Below are positions 47,040 through 56,041 of a stretch of 64,000 nt of DNA, piece by piece. A program made the position numbers and the translations under genes. Within the stretch, counting starts at the first letter, position 1, and the number at the start of each line of letters is the position of its first letter. Location of the stretch: positions 62,001 through 126,000 of the forward strand of contig NZ_KB902273.1 in NCBI RefSeq assembly GCF_000379445.1, in the 5' to 3' direction. Source of the DNA: Fangia hongkongensis FSC776 = DSM 21703 (GTDB lineage Bacteria > Pseudomonadota > Gammaproteobacteria > Francisellales > Francisellaceae). Under the pieces are notes generated by a model, which saw nothing but the letters and a program-made list of their open reading frames with translations, was not told the DNA's origin and ran no database searches.

Positions 47040-47667
47040 AATATACCATAAATTTGTCATACTTTTTTTGCTCATGCTATTGGGAGCTACTGGCTATGCC
47101 AGCGTGAATAATCATGAGAATAGCAGCATTTACCAGCACCCACTATCAGCCAAGAATATCACTCAGTTTAATCAGGTGCAGACTGAGCAGGCAAAGTTTT
47201 ATCATATTACAGGCGATTTTGTACAAACGCGTAAAATGGCGCTTTTATCAAAACCGCTTGTGTCGACAGGGACTTTCCAGTTGATTAAAGCAAAGGGACT
47301 TATTTGGCAACAGAAAAAGCCATTTGCTTCAAAGCTGGTTGTGACAGATGATAAAATTGAGCAATCGATTGAGAATAATCCGCCTTTTGTACTAACAGCG
47401 AAACAGCAGCCGATTGTTTTTGCATTTACACGCGTGTTTTTATCGATCTTTAAAGGTAATACACAGGCAATCAAGGAGTATTTCAATATCTATTTTACAG
47501 GGGATACAAAACATTGGCAGCTTGCATTAGTCCCAAAAGGCTCACCGCTTAACAAGGCAATTAAAAGTGTTGAGGTGACAGGTGGCAGATATGCTGACTC
47601 TATTGTTATTCATGAGGCAAAAGGCAATGATATGGAAATTAAATTTTCAAAGGTTGTTGTGAAATAA
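47032..47667 (+). CDS. LolA-like outer-membrane lipid carrier protein
   Basis: 211 residues. A signal peptide (about 1-24, core FVILFLLMLLGATGYA) is followed by a LolA-like half-barrel: FVQTRKMALLSKPLVSTGTF and GLIWQQKKPFASKLVVTDD, then a C-terminal VEVTGGRYADSIVIHE. LolA relatives in APE clusters are thought to escort the product across the periplasm. A frame from 46966 exists, but the ATG at 47032 gives the signal peptide. Overlaps the thioesterase end by 8 bp. Confidence 0.82.
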   Translation: MHKIYHKFVILFLLMLLGATGYASVNNHENSSIYQHPLSAKNITQFNQVQTEQAKFYHITGDFVQTRKMALLSKPLVSTGTFQLIKAKGLIWQQKKPFASKLVVTDDKIEQSIENNPPFVLTAKQQPIVFAFTRVFLSIFKGNTQAIKEYFNIYFTGDTKHWQLALVPKGSPLNKAIKSVEVTGGRYADSIVIHEAKGNDMEIKFSKVVVK

Positions 47668-47706
47668 CCTAAAAACCTATTTTTATTGTGAATATAAGGT
47701 GAAAGC

Positions 47707-48615
47707 ATGATGGAAGAAGTCTTTGATGTAGCAATTATTGGTGGTAGTTTTTCTGGCATAAGTGCAGCGCTTTTTTTGGCAAATGCAATGCGCAAGGTCG
47801 TTATTATTGATGATAAACAACCAAGGAATAAAGATGCTGATGTTGCATTTAACTTGCCAACGTATAATCAGAAAGATGCTAGAGTATGGCTTCAATGTGC
47901 AAATGAAGAGCTAGATCAATTCCCTAAAGTTAGCCGTGTAGAGGATGAGGTGGTTTCAATTGCAAAGGAGCAAGCATGTTTTACTTTGAGTCTAAAAAGT
48001 CATAAGAAGTTGACGAGTAAAAAAATTATATTTGCCACTGGAGTGAAAGATATTCTGCCAAATATTCAGGGAATATCACGTTTTTGGCCACAGAATATAT
48101 TTCACTGTCCATATTGTATTGCCTATAAGCTTCAAAATGAAGCGCTTGCTATTTATAGTACGATAGAGGAGGCATATCAAATGGCGCTGATTATTTGCAA
48201 ATGGACAGATAAACTCACAGTGCTCACCGATGGACATAACCCACTGACAACTGATCAATATCAGCATTTACAGTCTTTAGGTATTTCAGTTGTTGATACA
48301 CCGATTCATTATCTTGATGGCATTGTGGGAGAAAAGATAGAGGTTGATTTCAATAGTGGAGAGAATCAGTCTTTCAGAGGAGTATTCATGCATCTTGATT
48401 TTGAATTGAAGGCAAAAACACTTATTCAATCACTAGGCTGCAAGATCACGGAAAATAAGCTTGTTGAGATAAATAGTGAGTATCAAACAACTATAGAGGG
48501 TGTGTATGCCATTGGTGATATAACAACAATGGTACAAAAGTTAACAACAGCTATAGCCAGTGGAACCGAGGCTGCCTTTTTTCTTGACCATACTCTATCC
48601 TTTGAGTATGGTTAA
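47707..48615 (+). CDS. Thioredoxin-reductase-like FAD oxidoreductase
   Basis: 302 residues. FAD motif VAIIGGSFSGISAALFLA at the start, a redox-like HCPYC at about 133-137, and a C-terminal FAD-binding GVYAIGDITTMVQKLTTAIASG. The second nucleotide-binding region is weak (EALAIYSTIEEAYQMAL without GGG/GxGxxA), so NADPH use is uncertain. This arrangement recalls the single-cofactor dithiol oxidases of the TrxR superfamily. Reads on from the operon 39 bp after the LolA-like gene, so membership is possible but not certain. Confidence 0.82.
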   Translation: MMEEVFDVAIIGGSFSGISAALFLANAMRKVVIIDDKQPRNKDADVAFNLPTYNQKDARVWLQCANEELDQFPKVSRVEDEVVSIAKEQACFTLSLKSHKKLTSKKIIFATGVKDILPNIQGISRFWPQNIFHCPYCIAYKLQNEALAIYSTIEEAYQMALIICKWTDKLTVLTDGHNPLTTDQYQHLQSLGISVVDTPIHYLDGIVGEKIEVDFNSGENQSFRGVFMHLDFELKAKTLIQSLGCKITENKLVEINSEYQTTIEGVYAIGDITTMVQKLTTAIASGTEAAFFLDHTLSFEYG

Positions 48616-48665
48616 TAATGTAACTAAAGGAAACGTTTATCATCTTAGATCTGAAAAAAACGGAG

Positions 48666-49424
48666 ATGAAAGTGTATAAGACGATGACATGCAAAAAACT
48701 ACTTACCATGGCTTTTTTGTGTTTAACGGCGCTGTTTTTGATAAGTTGCTCTCAATCGCCTGAAAAACCAGATTTTAAATCCATCACCAATATTAAAGAA
48801 AGAAAGCAGGCATTTATTAACTTTATGTTGCCGCTTATTCATCAAGCGCAGGCAAAAGTACTCAATGAGAGACAGGTTTTACTGAACATTAATGCAAAGG
48901 TGATTCAGGGCAATAAGCTGTCTAAATCACAGCTTACAGCCTTAGAAGGTTTTGCAAAAAGTTATAAAGTCCCTTTTAATCCATCGTATCCAAATTATGC
49001 TATTTTCCCACTTTTAATGCGCGTCAATGTTATTCCAACCAGTATGGTTTTAGCACAGGCTGCGCTTGAATCTGGCTGGGGAACTTCAAGATTTGCCGTT
49101 CAGGGGAATAATTATTTTGGTCAGCACTGCTTTAGTAAAGGCTGTGGTATGGTGCCAAAAGACAGAGCAAAAGGTGCAATTAATGAAGTGGCAGTATTTG
49201 AGACGCCATTAGCAAGTGTTGATGCTTATTTTAAGCTTTTAAATACCGGAGACAAGTTTAAAGCATTTAGAAGAATGCGTGCTGATTTGCTGGCAAAAGG
49301 TAACCCGTTAACTGGAAAGGATCTTATTAGCACATTGGTACATTATTCAGAGCTGAAAGATGGTGAATATGAAAAGCGCTTGCTTGTAACGATGGATTAT
49401 AATGATCTATACAAATACAACTAA
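48666..49424 (+). CDS. Bax-like glucosaminidase lipoprotein
   Basis: 252 residues. The lipoprotein signal ends FLISC (Cys28). The catalytic domain has LAQAALESGWGTSRFAVQGNN (in part), with the glutamate that is general acid in Bax/FlgJ-like N-acetylglucosaminidases, and NYFGQHCF, FETPLASVDAYFKLLNT. Probably trims peptidoglycan in the periplasm, tethered to a membrane. A second ATG lies at codon 7. Confidence 0.85.
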   Translation: MKVYKTMTCKKLLTMAFLCLTALFLISCSQSPEKPDFKSITNIKERKQAFINFMLPLIHQAQAKVLNERQVLLNINAKVIQGNKLSKSQLTALEGFAKSYKVPFNPSYPNYAIFPLLMRVNVIPTSMVLAQAALESGWGTSRFAVQGNNYFGQHCFSKGCGMVPKDRAKGAINEVAVFETPLASVDAYFKLLNTGDKFKAFRRMRADLLAKGNPLTGKDLISTLVHYSELKDGEYEKRLLVTMDYNDLYKYN

Positions 49425-49436
49425 TCTTTTGACTGA

Positions 49437-49540
49437 ATGCTGGTCCAGCCACATCTCGGCACACGAATCATTTGTTACCGCTGCTTCCTTCCGGACCTGA
49501 CGGGGTTCACAAACTATCGTCGCAAGAGGACCAAACCAAC
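49437..49540 (-). ncRNA. ffs: Signal recognition particle 4.5S RNA
   Basis: On the minus strand the segment reads ... GAACCCCGTCAGGTCCGGAAGG ... in part, continuing AAGCAGCGGTAA, the near-invariant SRP RNA domain IV loop and stem. The ends pair (TTGGTCC near 49535 with GGACCAGC near 49440), closing a hairpin of about 100 bases. It binds Ffh to target membrane proteins. Ends are estimated to within a few bases. Confidence 0.96.
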
Positions 49541-49657
49541 GGATGGTATTATTTCTTGTTTGGCTGATAATTTCAAGCTTTAAATTAAAGTTTTACAAGC
49601 AACGATTTGTATAACATCAGCTATAATGGGAATAAAGCCACTTTAGGAGGACGCAGC

Positions 49658-50194
49658 ATGGCAAAAAATATCGACTTGGAAGACTATCTCAACACGCAAA
49701 CTTTACGCGGAAAACTATACTTATCTGTTGAAATGACCGTGGCAATTTTCATTTGCTTTTTATTGGGTTATATAATGACAGCAAGTAATGGCGGTATGCC
49801 TGCTATCAGTGCTCTATGGTGTGCTATTTCAGCGATTACGGTACTACATGACACAAGAAAAGAGACTATTCATTCGGGTATCATAAGAGTGATTGGCTCT
49901 TTGATAGGCGCCTTGATAAGTGGTATTTTATTGAGTTATTTTTCAGCCGGTTTTTGGGTGTTACTACCGATGATGTTCATTATATCGATTATTTGTAAAC
50001 TGATTAATTTTGAAGAAGGTTTACGCTTAGCCTTACTAACGGCCGCTGTGGTGTTTGCAGTCAGCTATGCAAGTCCAAGTGTATCTGGCTATGAAAATGC
50101 GATATTTAGATTTTTGGAATCACTTGTGGGGACCGCCGTTGCCGTCGCACTTAGGATCGTAGCATTAAAGCTTTTAACTCGGAGTAATGTGTAG
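49658..50194 (+). CDS. FUSC-like small membrane protein
   Basis: 178 residues with about six membrane helices: VEMTVAIFICFLLGYIMTA, GIIRVIGSLIGALISGILLSYF and RFLESLVGTAVAVALRIVAL, the last resembling the conserved first-domain RxxxTxxGxxxA region of fusaric-acid-resistance (FUSC) and aromatic-acid exporters. It is only the membrane half of such proteins, lacking the cytoplasmic domain. AGGAGG before the ATG at 49658 decides the start over 49607. Confidence 0.75.
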   Translation: MAKNIDLEDYLNTQTLRGKLYLSVEMTVAIFICFLLGYIMTASNGGMPAISALWCAISAITVLHDTRKETIHSGIIRVIGSLIGALISGILLSYFSAGFWVLLPMMFIISIICKLINFEEGLRLALLTAAVVFAVSYASPSVSGYENAIFRFLESLVGTAVAVALRIVALKLLTRSNV

Positions 50195-50307
50195 AGTAAT
50201 AAACAACTCACTAATCAATATAGTTTTGGCGGTATAATTTTTATTTATTTTCTCACACAAATTCAAGTACACTAATCTTTCACATGGCAATAAGAGGGAA
50301 AAGTTAT

Positions 50308-52029
50308 ATGTGGAAGATTATCAAATCATTAATGTTATCAGGATTACTCTGTTCAATGTTATCTCAACTGCTATTTTCAGCAGAGGTATTACAAGAAGGA
50401 GATGAGCGATTTTACCCAGTGGAAACATCCTCAGGAGTTGTTGCCTCTCAAGAGGCACTTGCCAGCAAAGCAGGTGCTGAAATTTTACAACAAGGTGGTA
50501 ATGCGGTTGATGCTGCGGTAGCAACTGGCTTTGCTTTGGCTGTCACCTTGCCAAAGGCTGGGAATTTAGGGGGCGGTGGTTTTATGGTTGTATGGCTTAA
50601 TAAAGAGAAAAAATCCATTGCAATTAATTATCGCGAAAAAGCCCCGCTTTTAGCCAGTTCAGATATGTATTTAAATGAGAAAAAAGAGGTCGATCGAAAT
50701 AAAATTTCAGGCACGTACCTTGCCTCTGGTACACCTGGCACAGTTGCAGGGTTGATACTAGCGCAAAAAACCTATGGAAAGCTTTCTTTGGCTCAAGTGA
50801 TGGCGCCTGCTATTAAACTTGCCAAGGAAGGATTTGTGATGAACTATCCACTTTATCTTTCTTTATTAGAGGCAAAACCATGGTTGAGTAAATCAAAAGC
50901 ATCGATGGCGATTTTCTTTAAAAAAGACGGTAGTAGCTATTTACCGGGAGAGCGCTTTAAGCAGCCTCAACTTGCTTGGACATTAGAGAGAATTGCAAAG
51001 ACAAATGGTAAAGACTTTTATCATGGAGAGATTGCTAAGAGGCTTGCTAAAGACTTTAAAGACAACGGTGGGTTGATCACTTTAAAGGACTTAAATAGTT
51101 ACAAAGCAGAGATTGTAGAGCCTGTTAAAGGTAATTATAAAGGATATACAGTTTATTCTATGCCACCGCCAAGTTCAGGTGGTGTCATCCTTGTTGAGCT
51201 CTTGAATATTCTTGAGAATTTTCCACTTAAAGAATACGGTGCTAACAGTGCAAAGGCCATTCATGTCATGACTGAAGCAATGAATTATGCCTATAATGAT
51301 CGGAACAGTGATCTTGGTGATCCGCATTTTATTAAAATGGATTTATCTGAACTTCTATCTAAGAAGTACGCAGCTTCAATTGCAGCTAAAATAGATCCAA
51401 AGGAGCATACCCCAGCATCAGCAATCAGCAAAATAAAGCCAGATGACTTAGAGAGCAATCAAACCACTCAATATTCTGTCGTGGATAAAGAGGGAAATAT
51501 GGTATCAAATACCTACACATTGAACTATTCCTACGGTAGTGGCATCAGTGCAAATGGACTTGGGTTTTTGCTGAATAATGAAATGGATGACTTTACTGCC
51601 AAAGTTGGTGTGGCAAATGCTTATGGATTGATTCAAGGTGAGGCAAATAATATTGCTCCCGGGAAACAACCATTAAGCTCAATGACACCAACTATCGTGC
51701 TGAATAAAGAAGGTGAGCCGTATTTTGCAACAGGTTCTCCCGGTGGTAGCCGTATTATCACAACGACGTTACAGGTTATTCTTAATGTGCTTGAGTACGG
51801 CTATAACTTACAAACTGCAGTGAGTTTGCCGCGAGTACACAGCCAGCTGTGGCCAGATGAGATTAGGATAGAGCAAGGTATTAGCCCTGATACAATTGAG
51901 CTTCTTAAGAAAATGGGACATAAAGTCAGCTTACTTCCAGCAATGGGGGCAGCTGAGTCAGTTATGTTGAAAAATGGACATTTTTATGGCGCTGCTGACC
52001 CAAGGCGATCTGGGGCGTTAGCCGCATAG
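50308..52029 (+). CDS. ggt: Gamma-glutamyltranspeptidase
   Basis: 573 residues with an N-terminal signal peptide (core LMLSGLLCSMLSQLLF). The autocatalytic cleavage site with the Thr nucleophile is in NQTTQYSVVDKEGN; GSPGGSRIITT and PLSSMTPTIV are the substrate and oxyanion loops. Splits glutathione and other gamma-glutamyl peptides in the periplasm, providing Cys-Gly and glutamate. GAGGG before the ATG at 50308 favours this start over 50284. In Francisella a homologue supports cysteine supply inside host cells. Confidence 0.95.
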   Translation: MWKIIKSLMLSGLLCSMLSQLLFSAEVLQEGDERFYPVETSSGVVASQEALASKAGAEILQQGGNAVDAAVATGFALAVTLPKAGNLGGGGFMVVWLNKEKKSIAINYREKAPLLASSDMYLNEKKEVDRNKISGTYLASGTPGTVAGLILAQKTYGKLSLAQVMAPAIKLAKEGFVMNYPLYLSLLEAKPWLSKSKASMAIFFKKDGSSYLPGERFKQPQLAWTLERIAKTNGKDFYHGEIAKRLAKDFKDNGGLITLKDLNSYKAEIVEPVKGNYKGYTVYSMPPPSSGGVILVELLNILENFPLKEYGANSAKAIHVMTEAMNYAYNDRNSDLGDPHFIKMDLSELLSKKYAASIAAKIDPKEHTPASAISKIKPDDLESNQTTQYSVVDKEGNMVSNTYTLNYSYGSGISANGLGFLLNNEMDDFTAKVGVANAYGLIQGEANNIAPGKQPLSSMTPTIVLNKEGEPYFATGSPGGSRIITTTLQVILNVLEYGYNLQTAVSLPRVHSQLWPDEIRIEQGISPDTIELLKKMGHKVSLLPAMGAAESVMLKNGHFYGAADPRRSGALAA

Positions 52030-52056
52030 ATACGTTATAAAGAGGCAAGGCGTTTG

Positions 52057-53415
52057 TTAGATATACACTGATAAATCAAGCGTCACTTCATTTGATACCA
52101 AGTTTGAATAGGTAATCATTCTGCCATACTCTAAACCAACTAATACATTGTCAGTGAAAAATGGCCTTTGCATACTTGCTGTATAAAGCTCTCTCACCCC
52201 CATGATATTATAGCCATCTTTGGCATCACCACCTAACTGAACGGCAAGGTTTTGTGTGTTATAGGCGCGGTTATAAGAGATGGAAAAAGCCGTTTCACGG
52301 TTGAATATTGGGGTAGAGTAAGTGCCTTGTAAATACCATGCGCTTGCTCTGGCATTATTCGTATAAGCTTTTGAGAAGGTTGTTGTTGCATAGCCGCCTG
52401 AAAGCCCATAATTGTTATAGCCTAATTTTCCATCAAAATTAATTACAGAGTTTCTGTCATTTTCTGGAATTTTATTGCTGCCTGTTACACTGCTTGACTG
52501 GTTCAGTGCGCCCATGTCAGTGCCTTGCCAGTTATAAACATAACCTACAATACCCGAGTATTCAAATTTACCGATGTTATTGCCATATGCCATGCTATAC
52601 AGTGCATTTGTACTGGTATCAGATCCACCATTAAAGAGCGATAAATTAGCAACAAAATTGTCTTTAGCATAGCCAAGTGTCACATTGGATTCATAACCAG
52701 GTCGAAATAGCATTTGCGTTAGACCACCGACCCACGGAGCACCACCATTAAAGGTACCCAAAGACATCCGTGTTTTACCCACTGTGGCATAAAAAGGAGT
52801 AGTAGCTAAGTTACCAAAGGTCACAAAGGCTTCTTTAACAAAAACATCAGTACTTTGTGAGCCTTCTAGGGTTAAGTTTGCTTGCACATATTTACCTAAG
52901 TTTGAAACAGCATACATTCTACCTGTTGTGATATAAGTGCCATATCCTGATTTATAGCTGACTTTATTAAGAGTATCTGTACCTTCATAAGCAGGCATAT
53001 CATCTCCCCACCAACCCTGTGTGTCAGATTCAATATAGCCACCAAAGATAAGCGCATTGTCTCCATAATCGTTACGCGCTTGCAAGAGCGCAAGCGGATA
53101 TTGTGATGAGGGCATCAAGCCAAAAGGAACGCTGCCCTTTGCATTATCTAGCTCCAACAGACTTAAGGATCCTTGTTGTGTCACACCCTTTTGATCAGGG
53201 TTTTTCTCTTTGACCGTTGTTTGTCCAGATGATAGTGATTGCTGGTTTTTCTCAAGTGTAGCAATTTGTGCTTTTAACTCGGCAATTTGCGCTTGAACGG
53301 ATGTATTTTCATTAGCATCGGTAACATTGTCGTTATTGGTATCAGCAGCATAGCTCGTATAAGTAGAGGCAATGCTTAAAGCTAAAATAGAGGTTGTAAT
53401 AGATTTTATTTTCAT
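52057..53415 (-). CDS. LbtU/DUF3573-type outer membrane porin
   Basis: 452 residues: signal peptide cleaved near TSYA-AD (about residue 24), a coiled-coil (IAELKAQIATLEKNQQSL, about 45-62), then a beta-barrel of amphipathic strands with many Gly, Tyr and Asn, ending in Tyr-Ile (LDLSVYI). The coiled-coil plus barrel resembles the DUF3573/LbtU family of Francisella and Legionella, some of which import siderophores (Legionella LbtU: legiobactin) or iron. Ligand here unknown. Confidence 0.75.
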   Translation of the reverse strand: MKIKSITTSILALSIASTYTSYAADTNNDNVTDANENTSVQAQIAELKAQIATLEKNQQSLSSGQTTVKEKNPDQKGVTQQGSLSLLELDNAKGSVPFGLMPSSQYPLALLQARNDYGDNALIFGGYIESDTQGWWGDDMPAYEGTDTLNKVSYKSGYGTYITTGRMYAVSNLGKYVQANLTLEGSQSTDVFVKEAFVTFGNLATTPFYATVGKTRMSLGTFNGGAPWVGGLTQMLFRPGYESNVTLGYAKDNFVANLSLFNGGSDTSTNALYSMAYGNNIGKFEYSGIVGYVYNWQGTDMGALNQSSSVTGSNKIPENDRNSVINFDGKLGYNNYGLSGGYATTTFSKAYTNNARASAWYLQGTYSTPIFNRETAFSISYNRAYNTQNLAVQLGGDAKDGYNIMGVRELYTASMQRPFFTDNVLVGLEYGRMITYSNLVSNEVTLDLSVYI

Positions 53416-53999
53416 GATTAAGCGTTAAATTCTCAATGTTAGGTTTATATTATCAACAAATGCTACCACTGTAATCAGGGATTATGCTGATGATATATCT
53501 TATGTTAATAAAAGTGGCAGAATCATACCAAGTTCAATCCAAATGTACATATAGAGATGGAAAGCTTTATGAAAGTTTTACACTTCTTAAGAAGTCTTAC
53601 ATTGATAAAACCACCATTTTTTGGCTATGCTACTGTTATACCACCCGCAAACCATTTCACCCTATTTCTGCCATTGAATTTCTTGTTCTTTTGAGTCATC
53701 AGATATTGCTAATAGTCCGAGCTATTACCTGCAACCCAATGACTCAAAACTATCAAAAACTGCTTCAACATTAAACACCGCAAAATGATTCGCGAGTGGT
53801 ATAGACTTCCTAATATTCCACAATTATACACTTGTTCCCTTTTATGTTCCCAATGCATAATGCCGATGAGCAGGGGGTGTGCTGAACTACAAGGTTAGCA
53901 AAAAATCACCGATTCACTTTCTTAATGCCTGTTCGTGTATAGCTAAGCGAGCTTTATATGCTAGTATTGCTTGGCTGTTAATAGAATAAAGGAAGTGAG
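53416..53999. other. Gene-free region with MITE-like element, between porin and SDR genes
   Basis: 584 bp. It includes the promoter of the minus-strand porin (about 53416-53480), an unlabelled AT-rich stretch, the MITE-like element at 53639-53801, and the upstream region of the SDR gene. A 96-codon plus frame (53484-53774) reads partly through the element, lacks a ribosome site and is treated as noise. Confidence 0.5.
53639..53801. mobile_element. 163-bp MITE-like element with TA flanks
   Basis: The ends are imperfect inverted repeats: TACCACCCGCAAACCATTTC on the left and, reversed, TACCACTCGCGAATCATTTT on the right. TA dinucleotides flank both sides (53637-53638, 53802-53803), as expected for IS630/mariner-type insertion. 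Inside are nested inverted repeats: TTTTGAGTCAT (53689-53699) with ATGACTCAAAA (53739-53749), and TAATAG/CTATTA around TCCGAG between them. It has no transposase and would need one in trans. A deleted copy lies at 23322-23351. Confidence 0.7.
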
Positions 54000-54758
54000 A
54001 TGAGAAAATTTGCAATCGTAACAGGTGGAAGTAGGGGTATTGGATTCGCTGTTGCCAAATATTTAGCAAAATCAGGCTATGATTTAGCATTGATTGCAAG
54101 AGATCAAGCCAAATTAACAGAGGCAAAATTAGCGATAGAAATAGAGTCCCCGGATGCTGAGGTGAGTATATATGCATCTGATATTGGTGATGCAGAAAAA
54201 TCCTATCAGCTGACTCAGAAAATTTGTCAAAGTACAAAGCAAGTTGATGTTTTGTTTAATAATGCTGGGGTTGCATTAGCTGGAACAGATGAGCTTTCTA
54301 TCAGTGATATGCAAAGCATGTTAAATATCAATGTGATGGGTGTGTTTGCTGTTGCAAAAGCAGTTCTAGAGAAAATGGCTGAGCAAAAATCAGGCTATAT
54401 TATGAACCTATCTTCTATGTCAGGTAGAAGGTCTTTGCCTAGAATGGGCGGATATGGTGCCAGCAAATTCGCAGTCAGTGGTTTAACCGAGGCTTTATTT
54501 GCAAAGTATGTCCCACAAGGCATTCAAGTGACAGCAATTTGTCCAGGTGTGATTGATACGGATATGACCAGAGGTGTAAGTTTGGAAAATGCCGATAAAA
54601 TCCAGCTTACAGATATTGTTGCGACAGTTGATTATCTATTAACTGTTGGAAGGCAGACTGCCATTCCATTTATTGAGATGAGAAATAGTGCTTTGGTTGG
54701 CAAAGATGGGAGCTTATCCAATGCTAAAAAGGCTGATCAGCCTCTAGAAAACGCTTAG
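54000..54758 (+). CDS. Short-chain dehydrogenase/reductase
   Basis: 252 residues. Cofactor motif VTGGSRGIGFAVAKYL, NNAG at about 88-91, catalytic Ser in NLSSMSGRR and Tyr/Lys in YGASKFAVSGL, then CPGVIDTDMTR. Arg after the first glycines and RD further on suggest NADP(H). Substrate unknown. Tail-to-tail overlap of 4 bp with the aminotransferase gene. Confidence 0.92.
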   Translation: MRKFAIVTGGSRGIGFAVAKYLAKSGYDLALIARDQAKLTEAKLAIEIESPDAEVSIYASDIGDAEKSYQLTQKICQSTKQVDVLFNNAGVALAGTDELSISDMQSMLNINVMGVFAVAKAVLEKMAEQKSGYIMNLSSMSGRRSLPRMGGYGASKFAVSGLTEALFAKYVPQGIQVTAICPGVIDTDMTRGVSLENADKIQLTDIVATVDYLLTVGRQTAIPFIEMRNSALVGKDGSLSNAKKADQPLENA

Positions 54759-56035
54759 AGATCAATGCGCTCTAGTGTTGCAATTTTTGTGACAACGGCT
54801 AAGACTTCTGTCGCGCGCTTGATTTCATCAACTGATGGCAAGGAAGGTGCAATACGAATATTTGCGTCACTTGGGTCTATTCCATAAGGGAAAGTTGCTC
54901 CTGCTTTTGTGAGCTTAACTCCCGCTTCAGCTGCCATATTAACGACTTTTTTGGCTAAGTTGTTTTGGGTGTTAAAGCTAATAAAATACCCGCCTTCAGG
55001 CTTAATCCACGTGGCATATTCACCCAAGTTGCCAAGCTCTTTTGTTAAAATCTCATCAACGGCATCAAATTTAGGTTTAAGTATCTCAGCATGTGCTTTC
55101 ATATGAGAAAGAAAAGCATCTTTTGATGGTAAAAGCTTGAGGTGTCTTAGCTGATTTATTTTGTCATAGCCTATGCTTTGGAAGCTAAGTTGCTTTTGAA
55201 ACCAAGCGATATTTGCCTCATTCGCAGCAATGATTGCCACTCCAGCACCGGCATAGGTGATTTTAGAAGTTGATGCATACATAAATACACGATCTGGGTT
55301 GCCCGCATCTTTAGCTGCTTTTAATATGTTTTTAACATATTTGTTTTCAGAGCTGAAATCCAAATGGTGCATTGCATAGGCATTATCCCAGAAAATTCTA
55401 AAGTCGCTAGCTGCCGTTTTCATGCGAGCTAAGCGCAATACAGTTTCATCACTATAGATTTCACCAGTTGGATTACTATATTGTGGCACACACCACATTC
55501 CTTTAATTTGTGGATCATCTAATAGCAATTTTTCTACATAGTCCATGTCAGGACCATGACCGGTTAAAGGAACATTAATCATTTCAATACCAAGTGCCTC
55601 ACAAATGCCAAAATGTCGATCATATCCAGGCGTTGGGCATAGGAACTTGATTTTTCCTTGTTCAGACCAGCTTTTTGATGCTTGAGGAAGCTTTATCAAC
55701 AGGGCACGGATGATGGTGTCATACATCAAGCTTAAAGAGGAATTACCACCAATGATAATATTCTCTTGTGGAATTGACAGTACATCAGAGAAGAGTTTTT
55801 TTGCCTCTGGGAGCCCAGTTAAAAACTGGGGTGTGCTGTAGTTCCTATAATCAGGTGCTTCTCTAGCCTCTTCAGCGCTTATGTTTGTGAGAATGTCATC
55901 AGAGAGAGAAAGCTGTTCCTTTGAAGGTTTTCCGCGTGTTAAATCAAGGGAAAGATTCTGTGCTTTAAGGTTTTGATAACGCTCATACAAGGCTTTTAAT
56001 AGCAGCTCGTTTTCAGTAGAAGTGCTTGCAATCAT
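54755..56035 (-). CDS. PLP-dependent aminotransferase, type-Ic aspartate family
   Basis: 426 residues of the MocR-like/type-Ic aspartate aminotransferase group: LDLTRGKPSKEQLSLSD at the start, YRNYSTPQFLTGLPEAKKLF, PQYSNPTGEIYSDE, the PLP lysine in YASTSKITYAGAGVA, and NIRIAPSLPSVDEI near the end. Likely transaminates aspartate or a related amino acid with 2-oxoglutarate. Follows the RipA-like gene after 6 bp. Confidence 0.9.
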   Translation of the reverse strand: MIASTSTENELLLKALYERYQNLKAQNLSLDLTRGKPSKEQLSLSDDILTNISAEEAREAPDYRNYSTPQFLTGLPEAKKLFSDVLSIPQENIIIGGNSSLSLMYDTIIRALLIKLPQASKSWSEQGKIKFLCPTPGYDRHFGICEALGIEMINVPLTGHGPDMDYVEKLLLDDPQIKGMWCVPQYSNPTGEIYSDETVLRLARMKTAASDFRIFWDNAYAMHHLDFSSENKYVKNILKAAKDAGNPDRVFMYASTSKITYAGAGVAIIAANEANIAWFQKQLSFQSIGYDKINQLRHLKLLPSKDAFLSHMKAHAEILKPKFDAVDEILTKELGNLGEYATWIKPEGGYFISFNTQNNLAKKVVNMAAEAGVKLTKAGATFPYGIDPSDANIRIAPSLPSVDEIKRATEVLAVVTKIATLERIDL

Positions 56036-56041
56036 CTTTTA

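Noticed and set aside
53484-53774. 96-codon plus-strand frame near the porin gene
   Set aside because: Runs through the terminal repeat and hairpins of the MITE-like element and has no ribosome site.
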